From Pigoraptor chileana (lineage: Eukaryota; Opisthokonta; Filasterea), in contig CALSCR010002940.1 of the NCBI GenBank assembly GCA_943704495.1, positions 1-59,095 on the forward strand: a DNA stretch of 59,095 bases. The letters are read 5' to 3'. A program made the translations under genes and the position numbers. The notes beneath the pieces were generated by a model. That model was not told the origin of the DNA. It did no database searches and saw nothing but the letters and a program-made list of their open reading frames with translations. Positions 10,765 through 21,261 of the stretch are shown here, in pieces (positions within the stretch are counted from its first letter, which is position 1; every line of letters begins with the position of its first letter).

Positions 10765-10968
10765 ACAGTGAGTACATTGTCGCATTGTCAACGCCGTCCA
10801 CGACATCACACCGACATCACACCGCCACCACGACGGCATGGCCACATCCGGGAGTGCGACGGAAGGGTCGAGGCCTGCGGGGCCACTAAGGGCTGCATGC
10901 TCAATCATACAGTCATTGACAGTCGCGCGTGCAAAAGAGCAGACTTATACGCCTGCGCCTGAGCACTC

Positions 10969-12024
10969 TCATCCTGCGACATTGTTGTGCAGTACGTCGA
11001 TGCTCGTCAGCGACCGAGTCCGTTTCATTTTGAGAGCTTCGCCAAAGAATTTAGCGAGCACTCGGCGGACTTTCTTTCCGCGGGAGCCCTTGCCCTCGTC
11101 CCTCTTCGACGCCTCGTCGCCAGATGACGCCCTGTCATTTGGATCGCTGCTATTATCCGAGCTGGCGCTTTTTCCGCCTGTACTGTTGTTGCGCTGGCGA
11201 TGAGAGAGCTGAGCAAAGTGACTCGAAGAGGCAACCAGCAAATTGGACGAGCTCTGCCGCCTCTGCGTCAGACATCGCGCAGACGCCGAAGCCGACGCCG
11301 ACGCCGACGCCGAGGAAGAGATGGAAGCCGACGGCAGCAGCGGGGAAGGGGAGTGCGGCCGGCACAGTTGCGCAGCATGCTGAAGGGACGATGGCGCGCG
11401 AAGTGGCAGAGGAGGACTGGCCGCGCTGCCGTGATTGCCGGGGCGCTGCTGGTGCGCACTGCTTGTGGATGCGGGGGCTGTTTTAACGAACACCCAGTCG
11501 TCTGGACCGCCCACAACTACAGGCTCCGACAGAATACGCCCACGACTTCCCTTTCCCTGCAAATGGCGCGACGACGACGGAGACGATCTGAACGACGAAT
11601 TGGGCGACACGGACGCCGACGCCGACGAGGGCAGAGGGACGCCGGGCGGGACACCCGCCGCAACACAGCAGCTGCACACGGATCCAACCGACGCACGCCG
11701 TGCATGACCACGCTGGTGCTGATGCTGCAGAGCGAGCCCAGAGCACAACGCGCTGTCGGTCGCCGCAAGCAAAGGCGATGGGGACGCAGCGGCCGCACCC
11801 GTGGCCACGCCCGTTGCGCCGTGGTCAGCATGCAGTGACACTTTCGAAATTCGTCGCGTTAACGCTGCGTTGAATAGATGGAACTGGTAGCCGAGCCATA
11901 CGGAGAGCGGCACACCGGCCATCTCCTGCACCATCATTACGATGAGCACAAGGAGGCATACCCATACTGTCACGAGGACAAGAGGGTACACAACCGAGAA
12001 GACCGTCCACACAGCGGCCCACAT
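10969..12024 (-). CDS. Orphan small membrane protein with disordered Ser-rich body
   Basis: Single exon of 351 residues from the ATG at 12024. The N-terminus is one strong hydrophobic segment (residues 4-33, with VTVWVCLLVLIVMMV) followed by a less hydrophobic amphipathic stretch to about 55. The remaining 290 residues are Ser/Ala/Pro/His-rich and probably disordered. A basic C-terminal helix follows (KGSRGKKVRRVLAKFFGEAL). It may be a signal-anchored protein with the long part in the cytosol, since basic residues follow the membrane segment. It converges with DNMT2, with stop codons 204 bp apart. No family is recognised. Confidence 0.6.
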   Translation of the reverse strand: MWAAVWTVFSVVYPLVLVTVWVCLLVLIVMMVQEMAGVPLSVWLGYQFHLFNAALTRRISKVSLHADHGATGVATGAAAASPSPLLAATDSALCSGLALQHQHQRGHARRASVGSVCSCCVAAGVPPGVPLPSSASASVSPNSSFRSSPSSSRHLQGKGSRGRILSEPVVVGGPDDWVFVKTAPASTSSAHQQRPGNHGSAASPPLPLRAPSSLQHAAQLCRPHSPSPLLPSASISSSASASASASASARCLTQRRQSSSNLLVASSSHFAQLSHRQRNNSTGGKSASSDNSSDPNDRASSGDEASKRDEGKGSRGKKVRRVLAKFFGEALKMKRTRSLTSIDVLHNNVAG

Positions 12025-12425
12025 GTTCGCAACAGGAGTTTCGACAATTGCTAACGCTCGGTCAAATTATGGATTTATGAAACCAAATTCAGGACTTTGT
12101 GATTCCTTCATCTTCTCAGGGGCGTGCGGTCGATGAACTTAGGTCTCTCGAATCGTATGCTTGTAGTAGTTGGAGTTATGTAAACAGGAAATACAAATGC
12201 ATACGAATGAATGATTCGACGCAGGCGAACTCGCTACTCGTGTAGAGTCAGTGTGCAAGTGGCGCAATATCAACCCAAAAGCACGACAAGCTGCTATTTT
12301 AGGGCAACGTGAGTCCCATGTGAGGCGCCTCACAGCAGTATTGTGTGCAGTGTCATAACCTGCGCCACTCGGTGGTTTGGCTGTGTGGATTGAAGAGGTT
12401 GAACAGTATGTGTGTATATGCCGCC

Positions 12426-12476
12426 GTGTGTGTGTGTGTGTGTGTGCATGTGCATGTGCATGTGCGTGTTGCGTGT

Positions 12477-12521
<45 letters not shown>

Positions 12522-12560
12522 GTGTGTGTGTGTGTGTATGTGCTGTGTGTGTGTGTGTCA
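12426..12560. repeat. (GT)n microsatellite
   Basis: GT repeat with internal GC and AT interruptions, about 135 bp. The Cys-Val and Thr-His open frames over it are repeat translations. Confidence 0.95.
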
Positions 12561-13301
12561 GCATCGGGGTCATCAGTTCACACAAGAAGGGGATTGCCCC
12601 ATCCGTCGCATAATCCCACTATGGAATTTGTATGACGCACCATTATTTTCACCGACGCTTGCACACTAAGCGGATGTTTCGCATACCCAATAGTAGATTA
12701 TAAGGGATTCCTGAATGGTTCCCCATAGTCAATGCCATAGTCAATTTCACACAATGCACAGTGCACTTTCTCAGCACACACAATCCGGCCAATCAGCGCA
12801 GCCCTACCGGTGCGGTGACCCAGAAAGGAATGTCCCGATTGGCTCAAACCAAATTGGGATTCATAATTCAGCGATTATCCAAAAGTAGGACATCAAGATT
12901 CTAAAGTTAAAAATAACAATAACAGTTGGGCCTGGAAGACCATATATGTATTCTGATGCCATGTGATGCCATAATAGGCAGTAGGAGGCGGTTGGCGCTG
13001 GGACAGACAGTCTGCGACGACAACAAACACCTTTGTGCTTCAGTGTGCTTGCTTACACGACAAGCAGCATCCATCGCGCGGTGTTTGCTCTACCGGCAAG
13101 CATAGCACGCCCCTTCTGCCCCGTGGATCAAAGACAGATTATACTGAATAAGAAACGAACTTCAGGCGGTCTGCTGTCGCAAGGCTTATTTATCTGTTCT
13201 GCTTGCGTCATTGCTGGCTGTGGATTGCGTCGGCCATCCGAGACACGCACTCAAGCCAAATTCACAACACGACACATTGTACATGTAGAATCATATGTAC
13301 A

Positions 13302-13341
13302 AACACACGCACATACACACACACACACACACACACATACA
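13302..13341. repeat. (CA)n microsatellite
   Basis: Short CA run about 90 bp before the HD-PTP start codon, so it may lie in its 5' leader. Confidence 0.9.
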
Positions 13342-13431
13342 CCACATCACAACATACACTCGCACGACAAACTTGACGCCGCACGGTGGACAATTTGTCC
13401 ATTGTGAGGGAACCCGACAATCTAATCCACA

Positions 13432-16400
13432 ATGCCGCAAACTGAGATGATTACCCTCAATGGGAAGCTCACTGACACTCTTGATTTCGGACCAGCGTTC
13501 AGAAAGTGTGTAGGCGCCAGCAGTCTTTTTTCTTTTCTGTTTGTTCTGTTGCGTCTGAGTTGTCCGCGTTTCGCAACCAGTTACTTTGTGCTAATGACCA
13601 CTGTCTCTTCATTCAAACCTGCCACTCCACTGGTTGCCTTGCCAGGTACATTGCAGAAGAGTATGAGCAGGATCCATCCCTGTATGTGAGCGACCTGGCT
13701 AAGCTCAACACTCTGCGCACCGAGGCAAGGAATGCCCCTCCGCATGAAACTGGCCGGTGGGTGCTGTGCATTCATTGTGTGCATCCACTTCACCAAAAGA
13801 ATTGGTGCCCATCTTGCTTTCTTTGGCACCAAATCTCCATCTTACTATGCGGCGCCTTTGACTGTTGCTTAGTGCGACGCTGCTGCGGTACCTTGCGGAG
13901 CTATCATCTGTGGAGACGCGGTTTCCCTGCAACGAAGGCGGCATACGCCTGAGCTTCACGTGGTACGACTCGTTCACGGGGAAGAGCGTGTCTCAACACA
14001 GTATTGCGTACGAGAAGGCATGCGTGTTGTTCAATATTTTCGCCATCCTTTCACAAATGGCAGGGTCTATTGAAAGGTGCGCTCCTTGTTCGTGTCCAGT
14101 TTGTGCGTGCGCATGTATGTGTTGACTCCGGCGTATGTGCCGCCTTGCCCACTCTGGCGCTCTCCCTCCTGCGGATGCACGGTTTCGTGTGCACGACAGT
14201 ATTTGTTGACGGCTGTATATTGGGCTGAGACGCAAAGCGACGCTTGAGTAGCGGACGTCGATTCACTCTGTGTGCGGTCATATCCGTTGCTTACGATCTG
14301 CTTCCATCTGTGCGCGTGTGTGTGCGTGCGTGCGTGTGCGTTGGGTCTGCAGAGGTTCAGAGGGCGACGGAGTGAAGCGGGCATGCAACTTATTTGAAGC
14401 TGCGGCGGGGACACTGCAACACCTGAACGACGCGTTTATGCACGCGCCCACTGTGGACATGAGCCGCGATTCTCTCGCCATACTCATTGAGCTGATGACT
14501 GTGGGTTGCTTTCCGTGTGCTCTCTCTTTTGTGCTGTTGCATGCTGCTATTGCTATTGATTGATGATTGCAGAGACAGCGGATGATGAAAAGTGAGCGTG
14601 GCGCCCCATGCCGGCAGCCGTTTCTGGTCTGCGCTGGCCCATCTCAGCAATGAAATGTTGTACTTTTGCGCCGTGAATGCGCCGTGCGAGTGATGCTCAC
14701 ATACTGTGAATTCGGCCGCCGTCCCCAACCACTAACAGGCCCAGGCGCAGGAGTGCTACTGGGAGAAGGGCGTGCGTGAAAAGATGTCGCTATTGTCGAT
14801 TGCGCGCCTGAGTGCCTCAGTGGCAGCCCTCTACGAGAAGGTCCACGAGCTGGTCACGACAGCGACAGCGTCAATTTCAAAGTCTAGCATGGCGTCGTGG
14901 GCACCAACTGCGAAGGTTTGTGTGTGTGGATCGGCCTGCAATGCCGCTTCGATGTAATTACATATGATGCCCAGAATTATATGGGGGACCAGTGCGTGTA
15001 TTGTGCCGTCAATTTAACGCTGTACGCTCGCACATGCGCACATGCAAATACTCGTGGTGCATACGCAGGCAAAGTCGCTTCACTTTCGCAGCGTAATGCA
15101 TTTTCATGTGTCGCTTGCCAAGAAGGAAGAGAGCAAGTTTGGTGAGCAGGTGGCGCATCATCGCCGATCGTTCGCCCTCGCACAGGACGCTTTGCGGGCA
15201 AGCAAAGGGCTGTTTCCAGGTTTGGTGGATGCAATATCGCGGAATCAATCTCTAGTGGCGCGGCTGCTTCCGTTTGCGGAGAAAGACAACGACACGGTGT
15301 ATCACGAGAGGGTGCCCTCCCTCGAGTCCCTCGCAGATCCAGAGGCCATGCAGATGGCGAAGCCCACGGCGTTTTGCGGCGCACCGCAGCCATCGCTCTT
15401 TGCGCGCCTGCTGCCGATAACTGCAATCGTCGAAATTTCGAAGTACGACGACTCTGTGGCGAGTGTTGTGCGGCGCGCCGTGGAAGTGCAGGAGCAAGCG
15501 GACGCCGAGATGGAGCGCGCATTCAATGCCATGGAACTGCCGCAGTCACTCGACAAGGCGGCGTCGGTGGCTGACGATGTGCTGTCGGAGGACCTCATCC
15601 GGTGCATTGCGGCTGATGCTGAGAGCGGCGGCGCGTCCGCCTTTGTCGCGGCAGTCGCAGCTATCACGTCCGCCTCGAGCGATGTCGCAGGGCAGTTTGC
15701 AGCGGTGGAGGCAAAGGTCGTCTCCCTCACTGCCGAGAGCGTGGGTGCGGTGACGGGCGCGACGGATGCAGAGGCCGATGAGTTTGTGCAGAAGCTGGCC
15801 GACTACCGCGCACATCTTGCGACAGCGAGGGCTACAGATGCCGCCCTGGCGGAGGATTACGAGCGTGTGCGAGTTCACTGCGAGGCCGTGTCCAGGGGGC
15901 TTGAGGGCGTGCAGGCGGTGCTGCCAAAGCGCGACCTTTTAGCCGAGGGCTCGCTTGAGGAGGAGCGGATTGTTACAGAGCTGCGGGGTCTTGTACAGCA
16001 AGTGGAGGCATTGCGAGCGAGACGACATGTGATTGTGTCGGAAGTGAGGCGCACGCAAGCGGCGGACAATGTGGGTGCCCTTATTGCGTTCTGCTTCCAC
16101 GACGCACCGGCCGTCCAGCGTGTGTTTGACGAGCAGCTCTCAAAATACGCCCATTTCGAGGCGGAGCTCAAATCGAACGCAGCTGAGCAGACAAAGCTCA
16201 TCGTCGCGGTTGCGTCGGCAAATGCGTCGCTTGTGGAGCAGCGCGGCTCGTCTGCGGAAAAATCGGCACGGAATGCCATGCAGGCGGCGATGGTTGCGTC
16301 GCACTCTGCATTTGTGGCTCTGCAGGCGTCGGTTGGCGGCGGCGCAAACTTCTACCGGGACATTGCCGATGCGTTGGATGAATTGTCGGCCGCCGTTGAT

Positions 16401-18523
16401 TCCGTGAGGGACGAGCGCGCTCGCGTGCGGCGGGAGAAGGAGGAGGCTGTGCGGCGGGAGAAGGAGGAGGCTGTGCGGCGGCAAGAAATCGAGGCGCGCG
16501 AGGCAGAAGCTCGTCTGGCACGCCTGACACTTCTTTCCGCGGGGTCCTCGACGCTCCTTGTGCCCGCGCCGTCGGAGGCCGACGCGGGCGGGCAGCAAGG
16601 CGCCGCAGAAAGGTTCATGCAGCATTTTGATTTGATGCGCCTGGAGCGTGCAGCCGCCGCCGCGGAGCCGCATGCCGCCGCGGCCGGTGGGTTCATCGCA
16701 GAGTATCAGCGCGTGTGCGTGGATGACCGTGCATGGCAAGCGAGTCCGGCGGGACAGGCTGCCGTGCAGTCGGGGCTTGAATTTGCGAGGGCGTTTCCGG
16801 AAAAGAATCGGTACCGCGATATATGCCCCTATGCGCATGCAAGGGTACGGCTGCCCGGGGACGGCTATATCAACGCAACATCATTTGCCGGTCTTGTGCG
16901 CGACGGCCCGAGCTACATCGCTGCACAGGGCCCCCTCGCGAGTACTGTCGGCGACTTTTGGTGGATGGTGTGGCACTACAAGAGCCCGCAGGTGTACATG
17001 CTCACCGCGGAAATCGAGGGCATGAAGATCAAGTGCCACCGGTACTGGCCGGCAGACGGCGAGGCGGCAGTGCACGACACTCTCGGTGTGGCGTCGATGG
17101 GCCCCGCTGTGCCTGCGGTGGGAGGCTCTGAGCTCCGCGTGTTCCGACTGACCAACCTGGAGACTGGAGAAACCCGTGATTTGCAGCACTTTACGTATGC
17201 GGCGTGGCCCGACCACGGCGTGCCGGCGTCACTCGAGCCGATCGCGTCGCTGGTCGCAGAGTCGCTTGCGTCTGCGCTGGCGCACCGCGATGGGACTGCG
17301 ATTGTGCACTGCAGCGCGGGCGTTGGGCGAACGGGATCCTTCATTGCGATGGCGCTTGCGGTCGATGCGCTGCGGCGGGGCGTGCGCGTGGCCATTCCGG
17401 ACATTGTGTCGGCAATGCGCCGCTGCCGTCCCTCGATGGTGCAGACGCCCCTCCAGTACGAAATTGTCCACAGGTGTGTACGCACGGCGTGTTGCCTGTT
17501 GCGCTGGTCTCATTGATTGTCTTGTCTGACATTCGTGTTGTGCGTGTCGTTCTCGAGTGTTTATCTTTGCAGACATACACGGGGTATTTGTATGCAACTC
17601 CCTCCATCATCACGAAAAAAATATTTTTAATGGACAAAAACAAAAAGCGAAACCGGAAACGAAAAAAGGGATTTAAAAGATTCAGTGCTCAAACCGCCAC
17701 ATATTGTTGTGTATGCAGGGTCACTGCCATCACTGCGGAGACGCTGTGCGGTCGACAGCGGCTGCCCAGTGCGAATGCGCGAATGCCGCCCGTGCCGTTG
17801 CATCGCCCACCGCCGCCCCCACGCCCCACTGAGAACGACGACGCCGCCATGCCATCGCTGCCCATGCCATCGCTGTGCATGCCATCGCAACGGCCTGTGG
17901 GAGCGGGAGACATGCCCCTGCAAAACGGAGCCTATTATGCCCCACAGCCACAGCCACAGCAATTGCAGTACAATCCCAGCACGGGCTTGTACCAGCTTCA
18001 AGGCCAGTCGCTCCCGGGAATGTACGGCTCGCCCGACTCGCAACAGGCGCAATATGGCGGCCAGTATGCGGCACCAGAGCATCCGCATGCGCATCAGGCG
18101 CAGTACCAGCAGCCCCAGGGCCAGGCGCAGTACCAGGCCCAGTACGCACCGCCCTACTCTCAACCGCACCAAATGCAACAGCCGCAACAGCCACAACAGC
18201 AACAATACGCACAAGCCCCGTATGTGCAGCAGCAGCAGGCGGCAGGATACGGTCAGCCACAGTATGGACAGGCGCAGTATGGTCAGCCCCAGTATGGGCA
18301 AGCGCCGCCGTATGCACAGCCTCCATATGGACCGCCACCGCATGGCAATGCGCAATATGGCCAACAGCAGCAGCAGCAGCAGTACCCTCAGCAGCCCGCG
18401 CCCATGTACGCGGGGGGCGTCGTCGGTGGGACGCCAATCAAGGGACCGATTATACTGGATACGCCCGTGCCCACGGGCTCTGTGCTCAATCCGCAGACGG
18501 CGCCAACAAACCTCCTTGACTGA
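13432..18523 (+). CDS. PTPN23: HD-PTP-like protein: BRO1 domain, helical V-like region, tyrosine phosphatase, Pro/Gln/Tyr tail
   Basis: Seven exons (13432-13505, 13646-13756, 13873-14076, 14353-14500, 14739-14915, 15069-17473, 17719-18523) close in frame to 1307 residues. The BRO1 domain fills about 1-300 (RFPCNEGG, TWYDSFTGK, YEKACVLFNIFAILSQMA, AQAQECYWEK); in ALIX and HD-PTP it binds ESCRT-III. Residues 300-775 are helical, like the V domain, with a duplicated RREKEEAV. The phosphatase domain is about 779-1045 and carries KNRYRDICPY, GYINATSF, YIAAQGPL, KCHRYWP, WPDHGVP (acid Asp953), VHCSAGVGRTGSF (nucleophile Cys986, Arg992) and MVQTPLQYEIVH. All canonical residues are present, so it should be active. 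The tail (1046-1307) is low-complexity with repeated YGQPQYGQ units. The final acceptor (CAG at 17716-17718) was chosen because it alone keeps the frame into the long tail. Expected role: endosomal sorting of receptors. Confidence 0.93.
16426..16481. repeat. 24-bp duplication inside HD-PTP
   Basis: Two nearly identical 24-bp units encode RREKEEAV twice in the charged helix just before the phosphatase domain. The frame is preserved. Confidence 0.85.
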
Positions 18524-18908
18524 TGAATGCCCTTACCCCCTCCTCCCCCTCTCCCCCCTAATGCGCTTTTGGCTCCGTTTCCAAACATTGTAGATAGTGA
18601 GCGTGCGATTATAACGCGCCCCCAAACCCACAGTGTGTCCGTTACCAACGCCTGAGTGGGCTGCACAAACGTCACTGTATGGCGATTGCGCGTCAAACAG
18701 CGTGTCCAACTGCCTCAATATATGATACACCATTATTCAAACCGACGCACATGACTGAGCAATGACTGACAATGGGCACATGGTCTTGGACGAAATCAGT
18801 ACTTTAGTGCAGACGCAAATTCAAAATAACGCGCAATGCGCAAACGCAAGCCGCATATACAATGGGTTAACAACCAATCATCACACGCCCGTTGGGGCGC
18901 CGGCCGTG
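18524..18908. other. Convergent intergenic region, no gene seen
   Basis: About 385 bp between two stop codons (HD-PTP on plus and the polyQ protein on minus). It should contain both 3' UTRs. Only short frames without recognisable content are present. Confidence 0.7.
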
Positions 18909-20540
18909 TCACATGAGGCCCTTCCAGTCGAGGCACGACAGCACGGGATCCGATTCCACCTCCGACATGAGCGCCTCGGAGCCCGTGTCCGTCTCAGAGT
19001 GCGTGTATGCAGGCGAGTCCGGGGTGACGCAGCCCGCGCCAGCAGCACCCGCCGCATCCGCCATCACGTGGGAGGTGAAGGTAGCGCAGCCCCCGAGGCC
19101 GTCGTCCCGCACAAACGTCGACGGCGCAAAGAGGCCCAGCGAGTCCAATGACGACAAGGCGTGCAGATCAAGAAAGCCGTGGGTACCCGCCCCGGCATAG
19201 AGCGGATAGCCATGGCTGGCCATGCGCATTGCAAAGGCATCCGCCATTCCACAGCCCCTCTGCAGTGCTGCGTGGGCGGGTGACGCCTGCAAGAGCGACG
19301 CACTGGCTGCAAGCGAAGCCGGTGCATAAATGCCACGGAGTGCCGTGAAGTCGCCAAGCACCGCCTGGGCAAACGCCTCGAGGCCCAGGTAATGCGGGGC
19401 CAGTCCCGGCATGCTCACGTGCTCCAATTTGGGGCGTTTAAGGGCGGGCGCGGGTGCGGCGTCGGCATCCACATCGTCCAAGCCAGTTTCGGAGAGCGCG
19501 GGTGGCGGTTCATCGGCGCCCACCGACGCCTGCCGTGAGCGCCGTCGCGTCCTATTTTCAGCGGACAGCGCCGGCCGCACGTCCTTTGCGCAGACACTCG
19601 CATCCACCACAGCCGCATCGGCAGACTTTTCGTCGCCCGTGTGATGTTGTTGTTGCTGCTGTTGCTGGCGCCGCCGCACGTTAATGCCTAGCGCAAACGG
19701 AGGCGTGTGGTAGCACCCAACCCTTCGCGTCTCTCCTGCGCCATCGTCCCACAGGTGCAGTTCAACGCACACATATCGGTCGGGAAACGCCTTGGCAGCG
19801 AGTGTCGACGCCAGTTGCACACTGATGTCCCGCCGCTCGCCGCCAATTATGTGCGAGCGCACGTCCGTGTGCTGCCACACACGGTCACGCCATTTTTGTT
19901 TCAGCACGCACTCACGGGATGCGTCGGTGGCATCGGGGCCGTATATTCGCGTGACGATGAGGTCCTTGCCGGTCATCCTGAACGGCTGGTCCTTCTGTAT
20001 CGCAATGCGCGTCGCACACTCGGCAGAGACACACCATCCGTCGGCGGGATACTGTATGTTCATCTCGCGGATGGTCGCATCGTGGCGCGTCTGCCAATCG
20101 AGGCTCGCGTGCGCACAGGCGGCCATTTTCGACAGGCCTGGCAGTGCCGCCTGTTGTTGTTGCTGTTGTTGTTGTTGTTGTTGTTGGACATCAATCGGCG
20201 ACACGCGCAACGTTGAGGACCGCCTTCCAGCGTCACTGCCATCGCTTCCGGCGGACGATGTCGCACATACGCGCACGGACGAGTGACATCCGGGTGCGCA
20301 CACAAGACACTCCACTGCAGCGACTGCGGCGTCCACGGGCGACAGACACAGGGGCGAATCAGATGCAGGCGCATCGCCCACGGAAAGACATACGAGGCTA
20401 AGCGCAAGCTTGTCATCAATTCGCTTGAAGCCCTGTGTTATGAAGTAATCGGCAGCTGTTGCGCAGCGGACGGAAAGGGAGAGTGTGCCAGATGAGTAAT
20501 TATGCAAAAACGGCACAATACTCCGGGGAAAAGCACGCAT
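18909..20540 (-). CDS. Orphan polyglutamine protein, possibly nuclear
   Basis: A single open exon. Counting from the ATG at 20540 gives 543 residues. A later ATG at 20126, after the polyQ, would give 405. The upper start lies inside the 3' end of the acetyltransferase gene, so it needs transcript support. The sequence has two glutamine runs (12 and 7 Q, coded by mixed CAA/CAG). Between them is a folded-looking block of about 150 residues (REMNIQYPADGW, GKDLIVTRIYG, DRYVCVELHLWDDG). Basic clusters TRRRSRQ and LKRPKLE could be nuclear import signals. The C-terminus is acidic and Ser/Asp-rich, ending in DPVLSCLDWKGLM. A DNA-binding or regulatory role is a guess from this composition. I recognise no domain. 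Confidence 0.6.
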   Translation of the reverse strand: MRAFPRSIVPFLHNYSSGTLSLSVRCATAADYFITQGFKRIDDKLALSLVCLSVGDAPASDSPLCLSPVDAAVAAVECLVCAPGCHSSVRVCATSSAGSDGSDAGRRSSTLRVSPIDVQQQQQQQQQQQQAALPGLSKMAACAHASLDWQTRHDATIREMNIQYPADGWCVSAECATRIAIQKDQPFRMTGKDLIVTRIYGPDATDASRECVLKQKWRDRVWQHTDVRSHIIGGERRDISVQLASTLAAKAFPDRYVCVELHLWDDGAGETRRVGCYHTPPFALGINVRRRQQQQQQQHHTGDEKSADAAVVDASVCAKDVRPALSAENRTRRRSRQASVGADEPPPALSETGLDDVDADAAPAPALKRPKLEHVSMPGLAPHYLGLEAFAQAVLGDFTALRGIYAPASLAASASLLQASPAHAALQRGCGMADAFAMRMASHGYPLYAGAGTHGFLDLHALSSLDSLGLFAPSTFVRDDGLGGCATFTSHVMADAAGAAGAGCVTPDSPAYTHSETDTGSEALMSEVESDPVLSCLDWKGLM

Positions 20541-21261
20541 CAAGGGAAGGGGCCGTGAAGCCGTCGACACAACAAAGACACCCACTCTTGTCAATGTGCG
20601 ACGGCGTGCCCTCGAGTAGGAACACAAGGCGAGGGTCGCGGTAAATGCCCTCGAGGATGCCGGGCTGCTTCTCGAGGCCAATGGACTCTGCCAGCCGCCG
20701 CGAGGGCCCGTTCTCAGGGTGAATGGTGCACGTCACCTTCACGGACACGGCGTCGGGTGACCGCCCACACCGCCGATACCACTCGTGTGCGGCGAGGGCG
20801 GCCTCAAAGGCAAACATCTGACCGTGCATTGCCGGGCGTGACAGGTATGCGACCTCAATATGTTCCGTCCGCCCGCGCATCAGCCGCTTGATGCCAACAG
20901 CCCCGACGGTTGACTTGTTTGCGCGCGAGAGCACTATCCACCAGCTCGGCTCGCCTTGGTCCCACCGGTGCGCATACTCGCGCATGCGGAGCACTGTGCG
21001 CGACGTGTCAAACGGGATTCCATTCTCAAAGAAGCGCATCGTGCGGTCGTCGCCAAAGAGAGTGTGTAATCGGTTGAGATTTGTCTCTTTAGACAGCACC
21101 GGCCGGAGTATTGTGCGCCTGGTATAAATAACATCTGCATCGAGAAATGTGCGAGTGTCAGGACGAGGTTCACGCAAGGACAGAGATGAACGACGGGCAC
21201 TGAGCAAGTACCCACTCTTGTTTCGTTGGACCTCAAATGCGAGGCTTCCTGTGGACGCCAT
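20500..21261 (-). CDS. GNAT-family N-acetyltransferase (RimJ/RimL type)
   Basis: Single exon of 253 residues from the ATG at 21261; the open frame upstream has no in-frame ATG. After a basic 30-residue N-terminus it follows the Acetyltransf_3 pattern: a beta strand with TILRPVL, an acceptor-side helix (LHTLFGDDRTMRFFENG), a central strand (WWIVLSRANKSTVGAVGIKR), a strand with HIEVAYLSRPAMHGQMFAFEA where the acetyl-CoA loop is expected, and IHPENGPSRRLAESIGL, the usual NxxSxrlaeklGF region. Members acetylate N-termini, antibiotics or small amines using acetyl-CoA. The substrate cannot be deduced. The stop (20500-20502) overlaps the possible start of the next same-strand gene by 41 bp. Upstream it is divergent from prohibitin. 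Confidence 0.8.
   Translation of the reverse strand: MASTGSLAFEVQRNKSGYLLSARRSSLSLREPRPDTRTFLDADVIYTRRTILRPVLSKETNLNRLHTLFGDDRTMRFFENGIPFDTSRTVLRMREYAHRWDQGEPSWWIVLSRANKSTVGAVGIKRLMRGRTEHIEVAYLSRPAMHGQMFAFEAALAAHEWYRRCGRSPDAVSVKVTCTIHPENGPSRRLAESIGLEKQPGILEGIYRDPRLVFLLEGTPSHIDKSGCLCCVDGFTAPSLDACFSPEYCAVFA

Larger units (their letters stand above)
12025..13431. other. Divergent intergenic region with GT microsatellite and CCAAT boxes
   Basis: About 1.4 kb between the starts of the orphan membrane gene (minus) and the HD-PTP gene (plus). It holds a GT/GC microsatellite (about 12426-12560), a CA run (13302-13341) close to the HD-PTP start, and CCAAT-type motifs (GGCCAATCAG near 12787; CGATTGGCTC near 12837). 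No coding exon was recognised. Confidence 0.7.

Noticed and set aside
12377-12613. Cys-Val-rich open frames over GT repeats (also at 6, 2103, 57684 and 58573)
   Set aside because: Translations of dinucleotide repeats; no conserved content.
15042-17516. Reading the 824-codon frame as a complete protein by itself
   Set aside because: It has no proper start and lacks the BRO1 part. Upstream exons 13432-14915 join in phase and complete BRO1, and the frame ends just after an in-frame donor.
17573-17640. Alternative last exon of HD-PTP from the TTTGCAG acceptor at 17572
   Set aside because: It leads to a stop after about 18 residues. The acceptor at 17718 keeps the frame into a long tail and a conserved-looking phosphatase end. 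It may still be a minor isoform.
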